Shown here: one piece after another, positions 35,337-47,142 of the stretch
How positions within the stretch are numbered: position 1 is the first letter of the stretch
Layout: each line of letters starts with the position of its first letter
The notes under the pieces: model-generated
Databases searched by the model: none
Seen by the model: only the letters and a program-made list of their open reading frames with translations
What the model was told of the DNA's origin: nothing
Assembly (NCBI GenBank): GCA_920105625.2
Contig: CAKKTE020000437.1
Location: 310,001 to 374,000, forward strand
DNA length: 64,000 nt
From: Clusia tigrina
Lineage: Eukaryota > Arthropoda > Insecta > Diptera > Clusiidae
Direction: 5' to 3'
Position numbers and translations under genes: made by a program

Positions 35337-37809
35337 ACCGTATAGAAGTTAGGGCCATTTGAAGTTTTATTAGTGTTTGCTTTGGGATTCGAGGGTAGCA
35401 TAGCTTTGAGCGATAGCTTCAATTGACAAGAGGCTCAAGTACTTTATTGTTACAAAATTTCAAGGTTTTATGACGCTTCAGTAAAAAGTTACAAGCATTT
35501 GTATGTTGCAAACTTTGATAGGTATAGGACATACCGTATAGCAGTTAGGGCCATTTGAAGTTTTATCAGTGTTTGATTTGGGACTCAAGGGTAGCATAGC
35601 TTTCAGCGATTGCTTAAATTGACAAGAGGCTCGAGTACTTTATTGTTACAAACTTTCAAGGTTTTATGACGCTCCAGTAAAAAGTTACAATCATTTGTAT
35701 GTTGCAATCTTTGATAGGTGTAGGACGTACCGTATAGAAATTAGGGCCATTTGAAGTTTTATCAGTGTTTGATTTGGGACTCAAGGGAAGCATATCTTTG
35801 AGCGATAGCTTAAATTGACAAGAGGGTCGAGTACTTTATTGTTACAAAATTTCGAGGTTTTATGACGCTCCAGTAAAAAGTTACAAGCATTTGTATGTTG
35901 CAAACTTTGATAGGTATAGGATGCACTGTGTAGAAGTTGGGGCCATTTGAAGTTTTATCAGTGTTTGATTTGGGACTCAAGGGTAGCATAGCTTTGAGCG
36001 ATAGCTTAAATTGACAAGAGGCTCGAGTACTTTATTGTTACAAAATTTCAAGGTTTTATGACGCTCCAGTAAAAAGTTACAAGCATTTGTATGTTGCAAT
36101 CTTTGATATGTGTAGGACGTACCGTATAGAAGTTAGGGCCATTTGAAGATTTATCAGTGTTTGATTTGTGACTCAAGGGTAGCATTGCTTTGAGTGATAG
36201 CTTAAATTGACAAGAGGCTCGAGTACTTTATTGTTACAAAATTTCAAGGTTTTATGACGCTCCAGTAAAAAGTTACAAGCATTTGTATGTTGCAAACTTT
36301 GATAGGTATAGGATGCACCATATACAAGTTAGGGCCATTTGAAGTTTTATCAGTGTTTGATTTGGGACTCAAGGGAAGCATAGCATTGAGTGAAAGCTTA
36401 AATTGACAAGAGGATCGAGTACTTTATTGTTACAAAATTTCGAGGTTTTATGACGCTCCAGTAAAAAGTTACAAGCATTTGTATGTGACTCAAGGGAAGC
36501 ATATCTTTGAGCGATAGCTTAAATTGACAAGAGGGTCGAGTACTTTATTGTTACAAAATTTCAAGGTTTTATGACGCTCCAGTAAAAAGTTATAAGCATT
36601 TGTATGTGGCAATCTGTGATAGGTGTAGGACGTACCGTATAGAAGTTAGGGCCATTTGAAGATTTATCAGTGTTTGATTTGTGACTCAAGGGTAGCATAG
36701 CTTTGAGCGATAGCTTAAATTGACAAGAGGCTCGAGTACTTTATTGTTACAAAATTTCAAGGTTTTATGACGCTCCAGTAAAAAGTTACAAGCATTTGTA
36801 TGTTGCTAACTTTGATAGGTATATGATGCACCGTATAGAAGTTAGGGCCATTTGAAGTTTTATCAGTGTTTGATTTGGGACTCAAGGGAAGCATGGCTTT
36901 GAGCGATAGCTTAAATTGACAAGAGAATCGAGTACTTTATTGTTACAAAATTTCGAGGTTTTATGACGCTCCAGTAAAAAGTTACAAGCATTTGTATGTT
37001 GTAAACTTTGATAGATGTAGGACGTACCGTATATAAGTTAGAGCCATTTGAAGTTTTATCAGTGTTTGATCTGGGACTCGAGGGTAGCATAGCTATGAGC
37101 GATAGCTTAAATTGACAAGAGGCTCGAGTACTTTATTGTTACAAAATTTCAAGGTTTTATGACGCTCCAGTAAAAAGTTACAAGCATTTGCATGTTGCAA
37201 ACTTTGATAGCTATAGGAGGCACCATATAGAAGTTAGGGCCATTTGAAGTTTTATCATTGTTTGATTTGGGACTCAAGGGAAGCATAGCTTTGAGCGAAA
37301 GCTTAAATTGACAAGAGGATCGAGTACTTTATTGTTACAAAATTTCGAGGTTTTATGACGCTCCAGTAAAAAGTTACAAGCATTTGTATGTTGCAAACTT
37401 TGATAGATGTAGGACGTACTGTATATAAGTTAGAGCTATTTGAAGTTTTATCAGTGTTTGATTTGGGATTCAAGGGTAGCATAGCTATGAGCGATAGCTT
37501 AAATTGACAAGAGGCTCGAGTACTTTATTGTTACAAAGTTTCAAGGTTTTATGACGCTCCAGTAAATAGTTACAAGCATTTGCATGTTGCAAACTTTGAT
37601 AGGTGTAGGACGTACCGTATAGAAGTTAGCGCCATTGGAAGTTTTTGCTGTGTTTGATTTGGGAGTCAAGGGTAGCATAGTTTTGAGCGATAGCTTAAAT
37701 TGACAAGAGGCTCGAGTACTTTATTGTTACAAAATTTCAAGGTTTTATGGCGCTTCAGTAAAAAGTTACAAGCATTTGTATGTTGCAAACTTTGATAGGT
37801 ATAGGACGT
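35337..37809. repeat. HOR unit, H-to-H copy 4 (2473 bp)
   Basis: Order: H, I, J, R, L, composite D|J (36317-36633), L, M, N, O, P/E hybrid (37418, with aaagtttc and taaatagtt), G variant. The size is one monomer longer than the 2277-bp unit (2277 + 196 = 2473) because an extra L follows the composite. Confidence 0.85.
36317..36633. repeat. 317-bp composite monomer D|J, copy 3
   Basis: The gtatgt|gact join and flanking variants match copies 1 and 2. It lies 3061 bp after copy 2, equal to 16 monomers minus 75 bp, so it has been carried along by amplification of the unit. Confidence 0.92.
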
Positions 37810-40800
37810 ACCGTATAGAAGTTAGGGCCATTTGAAGTTTTATCAGTGTTTGCTTTGGGATTCAAGGGTAGCATAGCTTTGAGCGATAGCTTCAATTGAC
37901 AAGAGGCTCAAGTACTTTATTGTTACAAAATTTCAAGGTTTTATGACGCTTCAGTAAAAAGTTACAAGCATTTGTATGTTGCAAACTTTGATAGGTATAG
38001 GACATACCGTATAGCAGTTAGGGCCATTTGAAGTTTTATCGGTGTTTGATTTGGGACTCAAGGGTAGCATAGCTTTCAGCGATTGCTTAAATTGACAAGA
38101 GGCTCGAGTACTTTATTGTTACAAACTTTCAAGGTTTTATGACGCTCCAGTAAAAAGTTACAATCATTTGTATGTTGCAATCTTTGATAGGTGTAGGACG
38201 TACCGTATAGAAATTAGGGCCATTTGAAGTTTTATCAGTGTTTGATTTGGGACTCAAGGGAAGCATATCTTTGAGCGATAGCTTAAATTGACAAGAGAAT
38301 CGAGTACTTTATTGTTACAAAATTTCGAGGTTTTATGACTCTCCAGTAAAAAGTTACAAGCATTTGTATATTGCAAACTTTGATAGATGTAGGACGTACC
38401 GTATATAAGTTAGAGCCATTTGAAGTTTTATCAGTGTTTGATTTGGGACTCAAGGGTAGCATAGCTTTCAGCGATTGCTTAAATTGACAAGAGGCTCGAG
38501 TACTTTATTGTTACAAACTTTCAAGGTTTTATGACGCTCCAGTAAAAAGTTACAAGCATTTGTATGTTGCTAAGTTTGATAGGTATATGATGCACCGTAT
38601 AGAAGTTAGGGCCATTTGAAGTTTTATCAGTGTTTGATTTGGGACTCAAGGGAAGCATAGCTTTGAGCGAAAGCTTAAATTGACAAGAGGATCGAGTACT
38701 TTATTGTTACAAAATTTCGAGGTTTTATGACGCTCCAGTAAAAAGTTACAAGCATTTGTATGTTGCAAACTTTGATAGGTATAGGACATACCGTATAGCA
38801 GTTAGGGCCATTTGAAATTTTATCAGTGTTTGATTTGGGACTCAAGGGTAGCATAGCTTTCAGCGATTGCTTAAATTGACAAGAGGCTCGAGTACTTTAT
38901 TGTTACAAACTTTCAAGGTCTTATGACGCTCCAGTAAAAAGTTACAATCATTTGTATGTTGCAATCTTTGATAGGTGTAGGACGTACCGTATAGAAATTA
39001 GGGCCATTTGCAGTTTTATCAGTGTTTGAGTTGGGACTCAAGGGAAGCATATCTTTGAGCGATAGCTTAAATTGACAAGAGAATCGAGTACTTTATTGTT
39101 ACAAAATTTCGAGGTTTTAAGACGCTCCAGTAAAAAGTTACAAGCATTTGTATGTTGCAAACTTTGATAGATGTAGGACGTACCGTATATAAGTTAGAGC
39201 CATTTGAAGTTTTATCAGTGTTTGACTTGGGACTCAAGGGTAGCATAGCTTTCAGCGATTGCTTAAATTGACAAGCGGCTCGAGTACTTTATTGTTACAA
39301 ACTTTCAAGGTTTTATGACGCTCCAGTAAAAAGTTACAAGCATTTGTATGTTGCTAACTTTGATAGGTATATGATGCACCGTATAGAAGTTAGGGCCATT
39401 TGAAGTTTTATCAGTGTTTGATTTGGGACTCAAGGGAAGCATGGCTTTGAGCGATAGCTTAAATTGACAAGAGAATCGAGTACTTTATTGTTACAAAATT
39501 TCGAGGTTTTATGACGCTCCAGTAAAAAGTTACAAGCATTTGTATGTTGCAAACTTTGATAGATGTAGGACGTACCGTATATAAGTTAGAGCCATTTGAA
39601 GTTTTATCAGTGTTTGATTTGGGACTCGAGGGTAGCATAGCTATGAGCGATAGCTTAAATTGACAAGAGGCTCGAGTACTTTATTGTTACAAAATTTCAA
39701 GGTTTTATGACGCTCCAGTAAAAAGTTACAAACATTTGCATGTTGCAAACTTTGATAGCTATAGGAGGCACCATATAGAAGTTAGGGCCATTTGAAGTTT
39801 TATCATTGTTTGATTTGGGACTCAAGGGAAGCATAGCTTTGAGCGAAAGCTTAAATTGACAAGAGGATCGAGTACTTTATTGTTACAAAATTTCGAGGTT
39901 TTATGACGCTCCAGTAAAAAGTTACAAGCATTTGTATGTTGCAAACTTTGATAGGTATAGGACGTACCGTATATAAGTTAGGGCCATTTGAAGTTTTATC
40001 AGTGTTTGCTTTGGGATTCAAGGGTAGCATAGCTTTGAGCGATAGCTTAAATTGACAAGAGGCTCGAGTACTTTATTGCTACAAAATTTCAAGGTTTTAT
40101 GGCGCTTCAGTAAAAAGTTACAAGCATTTGTATGTTGCAAACTTTGATAGGTATAGGACGTACCGTATATAAGTTAGGGCCATTTGAAGTTTTATCAGTG
40201 TTTGCTTTGGGATTCAAGGGTAGCATAGCTTTGAGCGATAGCTTAAATTGACAAGAGGCTCAAGTACTTTATTGTTACAAAATTTCAAGGTTTTATGACG
40301 CTTCAGTAAAAAGTTACAAGCATTTGTATGTTGCAAACTTTGATAGGTATAGGACATACCGTATAGCAGTTAGGGCCATTTGAAGTTTTATCAGTGTTTG
40401 ATTTGGGACTCAAGGGTAGCATAGCTTTCAGCGATAGCTTAAATTGACAAGTGGCTCGAGTACTTTATTGTTACAAACTTTCAAGGTTTTATGACGCTTC
40501 AGTAAAAAGTTACAAGCATTTGTATGTTGCAAACTTTGATAGGTATAGGACATACCGTATAGCAGTTAGGGCCATTTGAAGTTTTATCAGTGTTTGATTT
40601 GGGACTCAAGGGTAGCATAGCTTTCAGCGATAGCTTAAATTGACAAGTGGCTCGAGTACTTTATTGTTACAAACTTTCAAGGTTTTATGAGGCTCCAGTC
40701 AAAAGTTACAAGCATTTGTATGTTGCAATCTTTGATAGGTGTAGGACGTACCGTATAGAAATTAGGGCCATTTGAAGTTTTATCAGTGTTTGATTTGGGA

Positions 40801-42121
40801 CTCAAGGGAAGCATATCTTTGAGCGATAGCTTAAATTGACAAGAGGGTCGAGTACTTTTTTGCTACAAAATTTCGAGGTTTTATGACGCTCCAGTAAAAA
40901 GTTACAAGCATTTGTATGTTGCAAACTTTGATAGGTATAGGATGCACTGTGTAGAAGTTAGGGCCATTTGAAGTTTTATTAGTGTTTGATTTGGGACTCA
41001 AGGGTAGCATAGCTTTGAGCGATAGCTTAAATTGACAAGAGGCTCGAGTACTTTATTGTTACAAAATTTCAAGGTTTTATGACGCTTCAGTAAAAAGTTA
41101 CAAGCATTTGTATGTTGCAAACTTTGATAGGTATAGGACATACCGTATAGCAGTTAGGGCCATTTGAAGTTTTATCAGTGTTTGATTTGGGACTCAAGGG
41201 TAGCATAGCTTTCAGCGATTGCTTAAATTGACAAGAGGCTCGAGTACTTTATTGTTACAAACTTTCAAGGTTTTATGACGCTCCAGTAAAAAGTTACAAT
41301 CATTTGTATGTTGCAATCTTTGATAGGTGTAGGACGTACCGTATAGAAATTAGGGCCATTTGAAGTTTTATCAGTGTTTGATTTGGGACTCAAGGGAAGC
41401 ATATCTTTGAGCGATAGCTTAAATTGACAAGAGGGTCGAGTGCTTTATTGTTACAAAATTTCGAGGTTTTATGACGCTCCAGTAAAAAGTTACAAGCATT
41501 TGTATGTTGCAAACTTTGATAGGTATAGGATGCACTGTATAGAAGTTGGGGCCATTTGAAGTTTTATCAGTGTTTGATTTGGGAGTCAAGGGTAGCATAG
41601 CTTTGAGCGTTAGCTTAAATTGACAAGAGGCTCGAGTACTTTATTGTTACAAAATTTCAAGGTTTTATGACGCTCCAGTAAAAAGTTACAAGCATTTGTA
41701 TGTTGCAATCTTTGATAGGTGTAGGACGTACCGTATAGAAGTTAGGGCCATTTGAAGATTTATCAGTGTTTGATTTGTGACTCAAGGGTAGCATAGCTTT
41801 GAGCGATAGCTTAAATTGACAAGAGGCTCGAGTACTTTATTGTTACAAAATTTCAAGGTTTTATGACGCTCCAGTAAAAAGTTACAAGCATTAGTATGTT
41901 GCAAACTTTGATAGGTATAGGATGCACCGTATAGAAGTTAGGGCCATTTGAAGTTTTATCAGTGTTTGATTTGGGACTCAAGGGAAGCATGGCTTTGAGC
42001 GATAGCTTAAATTGACAAGAGAATCGAGTACTTTATTGTTACAAAATTTCGAGGTTTTATGACGCTCCAGTAAAAGGTTACAAGCATTTGTATGTTGCAA
42101 ACTTTGATAGATGTAGAACGT
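37810..42121. repeat. Irregular HOR stretch with doubled monomers
   Basis: Order by type: H, I, J/M, N/I, M/O, I, J/M, N/I, M, N, O, H, H, I, I, J, R, I, J, R, L, M. The 980-bp group I, J/M, N/I recurs, and H (39966, 40162) and I (40358, 40554) are each present twice in a row. The two I monomers share acaagtggctcgag and look almost identical, so this is a very recent single-monomer duplication. All monomers keep 196 bp. Confidence 0.8.
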
Positions 42122-42252
42122 ACCGTATATAAGTTAGTGCCATTTGAAGTTTTATCAGTGTTTGATTTGGGACTCGAGGGTAGCATAGCTATGAGCGATA
42201 GCTTAAAGTTACAAGCATTTGCATGTTGCAAACTTTGATAGCTATAGGAGGC
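42122..42252. repeat. 131-bp truncated type N monomer
   Basis: The sequence passes directly from gatagcttaaa (position 86) to gttacaagcatttgcatg (position 152), removing 65 bp including the CTCGAG site and the acaaaattt tract. Both partners have aaa at the join, so a 3-bp microhomology deletion is likely. I see it only once, so it has not been amplified inside this window. Confidence 0.92.
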
Positions 42253-42448
42253 ACCATATAGAAGTTAGGGCCATTTGAAGTTTTATCATTGTTTGATTTG
42301 GGACTCAAGGGAAGCATAGCTTTGAGCGAAAGCTTAAATTGACAAGAGGATCGAGTACTTTATTGTTACAAAATTTCGAGGTTTTATGACGCTCCAGTAA
42401 AAAGTTACAAGCATTTGTATGTTGCAAACTTTGATAGATGTAGGACGT
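42253..42448. repeat. Type O monomer bridging to the 1960-bp HOR pair
   Basis: This is a full 196-bp monomer with accatatag, ttatcattg and gcgaaag. It carries the perfect dyad agcttt gagcg aaagct and connects the truncated N monomer to the first E monomer of the next HOR. Confidence 0.88.
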
Positions 42449-44408
42449 ACCGTATATAAGTTAGAGCTATTTGAAGTTTTATCAGTGTTTGATTTGGGAC
42501 CCAAGGGTAGCATAGCTATGAGCGATAGCTTAAATTGACAAGAGGCTCGAATACTTTATTGTTACAAAATTTCGAGGTTTTATGACGCTCCAGTAAATAG
42601 TTACAAGCATTTGCATGTTGCAAACTTTGATAGATGTAGGACGTACCATATAGCAGTTGGGGCCATTTGAAGTTTTATCAGTGTTTGATTTGGGACTGAA
42701 GGGTAGCATAGCTTTGAGCGATAGCTTAAATTGACAAGAGGCTCGAGTACTTTATTGTTACACAATTTCAAAGTTTTATGACGCTCCAGTAAAAAGTTAC
42801 AAGCATTTGTATGTTGCAATCTTTGATAGGTGTAGGACGTACCGTATAGAAGTTAGGGCCATTGAAAGTTTTTGCAGTGTTTGATTTGGAACTCAAGGGT
42901 AGCATAGTTTTGAGCGATAGCTTAAATTGACAAGAGGCTCGAGTACTTTATTGTTACAAAATTTCAAGGTTTTATGGCGCTTCAGTAAAAAGTTACAAGC
43001 ATTTGTATGTTGCAAACTTTGATAGGTAGAGGACGTACCGTATAGAAGTTAGGGCCATTTGAAGTTTTATCAGTGTTTGCTTTGGGATTCAAGGGTAGCA
43101 TAGCTTTGAGCGATAGCTTAAATTGACAAGAGGCTCAAGTACTTTATTGTTACAAAATTTCAAGGTTTTATGATGCTTCAGTAAAAAGTTACAAGCATTT
43201 GTATGTTGCAAACTTTGATAGGTATAGGACATACCGTATAGCAGTTAGGGCCATTTGAAGCTTTATCAGTGTTTGATTTGGGACTCAAGGGTAGCATAGC
43301 TTTCAGCGATAGCTTAAATTGACAAGAGGCTCGAGTACTTTATTGTTACAAACTTTCAAGGTTTTATGACGCTCCAGTAAAAAGTTACAAGCATTTGTAT
43401 GTTGCAATCTTTGATAAGTGTAGGACGTACCGTATATAAATTAGGGCCATTTGAAGTTTTATCAGTGTTTAATTTGGGACTCAAGGGAAGCATATCTTTG
43501 AGCGATAGCTTAAATTGACAAGAGGGTCGAGTACTTTATTGTTACAAAATTTCGAGGTTTTATGACGCTCCAGTAAAAAGTTACAAGCATTTGTATGTTG
43601 CAAACTTTGATAGGTATAGGATGCACTGTGTAGAAGTTAGGGCCATTTGAAGTTTTATCAGTGTTTGATTTGGGACTCAAGGGTAGCATAGCTTTGAGCG
43701 ATAGCTTAAATTGACAAGAGGCTCGAGTACTTTATTGTTACAAAATTTCAAGGTTTTATGACGCTCCAGTAAAAAGTTACAAGCATTTGTATGTTGCAAT
43801 CTTTGATAGGTGTAGGACGTACCGTATAGAAGTTAGGCCCATTTGAATATTTATCAGTGTTTGATTTGTGACTCAAGGGTAGCATAGCTTTGAGCGATAG
43901 CTTAAATTGACAAGAGGCTCGAGTACTTTATTGTTACAAAATTTCAAGGTTTTATGACGCTCCAGTAAAAAGTTACAAGCATTTGTATGTTGCAAACTTT
44001 GCTAGGTATAGGATGCACCGTATAGAAGTTAGGGCCATTTGAAGTTTTATCAGTGTTTGATTTGGGACCCAAGGGAAGCATGGCTTTGAGCGATAGCTTA
44101 AATTGACAAGATAATCGAGTACTTTATTGTTACAAAATTTCGAGGTTTTATGACGCTCCAGTAAAAAGTTACAAGCATTTGTATGTTGCAAACTTTGATA
44201 GATGTAGGACGTACCTTATATAAGTTAGAGCCATTTGAAGTTTTATCAGTGTTTGATTTGGGACTCAAGGGAAGCATATCTTTGAGCGATAGCTTAAATT
44301 GACAAGAGGCTCGAGTACTTTATTGTTACAAAATTTCAAGGTTTTATGACGCTCCAGTAAAAAGTTACAAGTATTTGCATGTTGCAAACTTTGATAGGTG
44401 TAGCACGT
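42449..44408. repeat. 1960-bp 10-mer HOR, copy 1
   Basis: Order: E, F, G, H, I, J, R, L, M and a type S monomer (tataagttagagcc, gggaagcatatc, gtatttgcatg, ending gtagcacgt). Variants shared with the next copy at exactly 1960 bp include ggtagaggacgt (43025 and 44985), ttgataagtg in type I (43411 and 45371), ctcgaatac in type E and gataatcgag in type M. Confidence 0.9.
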
Positions 44409-46368
44409 ACCGTGTAGCAGTTGGGGCTATTTGAAGTTTTATCAGTGTTTGATTTGGGACCCAAGGGTAGCATAGCTATGAGCGATAGCTTAAATTGACA
44501 AGAGGCTCGAATACTTTATTGTTACAAAGTTTCGAGGTTTTATGACGCTCCAGTAAATAGATACAAGCATTTGCATGTTGCAAACTTTGATAGATGTAGG
44601 ACGTACCATATAGCAGTTGGGGCCATTTGAAGTTTTATCAGTGTTTGATTTGGGACTCAATGGTAGCATAGCTTTGAGCGATAGCTTAAATTGACAAGAG
44701 GCTCGAGTACTTTATTGTTACAAAATTTCAAAGTTTTATGACGCTCCAGTAAAAAGTTACAAGCATTTGTATGTTGCAATCTTTGATAGGTGTAGGACGT
44801 ACCGTATAGAAGTTAGGGCCATTGGAAATTTTTGCAGTGTTTGATTTGGGACTCAAGGGTAGCATAGTTTTGAGCGATAACTTAAATTGACAAGAGGCTC
44901 GAGTACTTTATTGTTACAAAATTTCAAGGTTTTATGGCGCTTCAGTAAAAAGTTACAAGCATTTGTATGTTGCAAACTTTGATAGGTAGAGGACGTACCG
45001 TATAGAAGTTAGGGCCATTTGAAGTTTTATCAGTGTTTGCTTTGGGATTCAAAGGTAGCATAGCTTTGAGCGATAGCTTAAATTGACAAGAGGCTCAAGT
45101 ACTTTATTGTTACAAAATTTCAAGGTTTTATGACGCTTCAGTAAAAAGTTACAAGCATTTGTATGTTGCAAACTTTGATAGGTATAGGACATACCGTATA
45201 GCAGTTAGGGCCATTTGAAGTTTTATCAGTGTTTGATTTGGGACTCAAGGGTAGCATAGCTTTCAGCGATAGCTTAAATTGACAAGAGGCTCGAGTACTT
45301 TATTGTTACAAACTTTCAAGGTTTTATGACGCTCCAGTAAAAAGTTACAAGCATTTGTATGTTGCAATCTTTGATAAGTGTAGGACGTACCGTATAGAAA
45401 TTAGGGCCATTTGAAGTTTTATCAGTGTTTAATTTGGGACTCAAGGGAAGCATATCTTTGAGCGATAGCTTAAATTGACAAGAGGGTCGAGTACTTTATT
45501 GTTACAAAATTTCGAGGTTTTATGACGCTCCAGTAAAAAGTTACAAGCATTTGTATGTTGCAAACTTTGATAGGTATAGGATGCACTGTGTAGAAGTTAG
45601 GGCCATTTGAAGTTTTATCAGTGTTTGATTTGGGACTCAAGGGTAGCATAGCTTTGAGCGATAGCTTAAATTGACAAGAGGCTCGAGTACTTTATTGTTA
45701 CAAAATTTCAAGGTTTTATGACGCTCCAGTAAAAAGTTACAAGCATTTGTATGTTGCAATCTTTGATAGGTGTATGACGTACCGTATAGAAGTTAGGGCC
45801 ATTTGAAGATTTATCAGTGTTTGATTTGTGACTCAAGGGTAGCATAGCTTTGAGCGATAGCTTAAATTGACAAGAGGCTCGAGTACTTTATTGTTACAAA
45901 ATTTCAAGGTTTTATGACGCTCCAGTAAAAAGTTACAAGCATTTGTATGTTGCAAACTTTGATAGGTATAGGATGCACCGTATAGAAGTTAGGGCCATTG
46001 GAAGTTTTATCAGTGTTTGATTTGGGACCCAAGGGAAGCATGGCTTTGAGCGATAGCTTAAATTGACAAGATAATCGAGTACTTTATTGTTACAAAATTT
46101 CGAGGTTTTATGACGCTCCAGTAAAAAGTTACAAGCATTTGTATGTTGCAAACTTTGATAGATGTAGGACGTACTTTATATAAGTTAGAGCCATTTGAAG
46201 TTTTATCAGTGTTTGATTTGGGACTCAAGGGAAGCATATCTTTGAGCGATAGCTTAAATTGACAAGAGGCTCGAGTACTTTATTGTTACAAAATTTCAAG
46301 GTTTTATGACGCTCCAGTAAAAAGTTACAAGTATTTGCATGTTGCAAACTTTGATAGGTGTAGCACGT
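44409..46368. repeat. 1960-bp 10-mer HOR, copy 2
   Basis: The same ten types as copy 1 are present with the same private variants. The first about 20 bases differ, with accgtgtagcagttgggg where copy 1 has accgtatataagttagag, so the copy boundary lies inside this monomer. From its end onward, monomers beginning accgtatagcagttgggg after gtagcacgt (type T) become common. Confidence 0.9.
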
Positions 46369-46956
46369 ACCGTATAGCAGTTGGGGCCATTTGAAGTCTT
46401 ATCAGTGTTTGATTTGGGACTCAAGGGTAGCATAGCTTTGAGCGATAGCTTAAATTGACAAGAGGCTCGAGTACTTTATTGTTACAAAATTTCAAGGTTT
46501 TATGACGCTCCAGTAAAAAGTTACGAGCATTTGTATGTTGCAATCTTTGATAGGTGTAGGACGTACCGTATAGAAGTTAGGGCCATTGGAAGTTTTTTCA
46601 GTGTTTGATTTGGGACTCAAGTGTAGCATAGCTTTGAGCGATAGCTTAAATTGACAAGAGGCTCGAGTACTTTATTGTTACAAAATTTCAAGGTTTTATG
46701 GCGCTTCAGTAAAAAGTTACAAGCATTTGTATGTTGCAAACTTTGATAGGTATAGGACGTACCGTATAGAAGTTAGGTCCATTTGAAGTTCTATCAGTGT
46801 TTGATTTGGGACTCAAGGGTAGCATAGCTATGAGCGATAGCTTAAATTGACAAGAGGCTCGAGTACTTTATTGTTACAAAATTTCAAGGTTTTATGACGC
46901 TCCAGTAAAAAGTTACAAGCACTTGCATGTTGCAAACTTTGATAGGTGTAGCACGT

Positions 46957-47142
46957 ACCGTATAGCAGTTGGGGCCATTTGAAGTTTTATCAGTGTTTGA
47001 TTTGGGACTCAAGGGTAGCATAGCTTTGAGCGATAGCTTAAATTGACAAGAGGCTCGAGTTACAAAATTTCAAGTTTTTATGACGCTCCAGTAAAAAGTT
47101 ACAAGCATTTGTATGTTGCAATCTTTGATAGGTGTAGGACGT
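46957..47142. repeat. 186-bp monomer with a 10-bp deletion
   Basis: The segment gctcgagttacaaaa lacks actttattgt, removing the AGTACT site while leaving CTCGAG. It is present once. The following monomer starts at 47143 instead of 47153. Confidence 0.9.
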
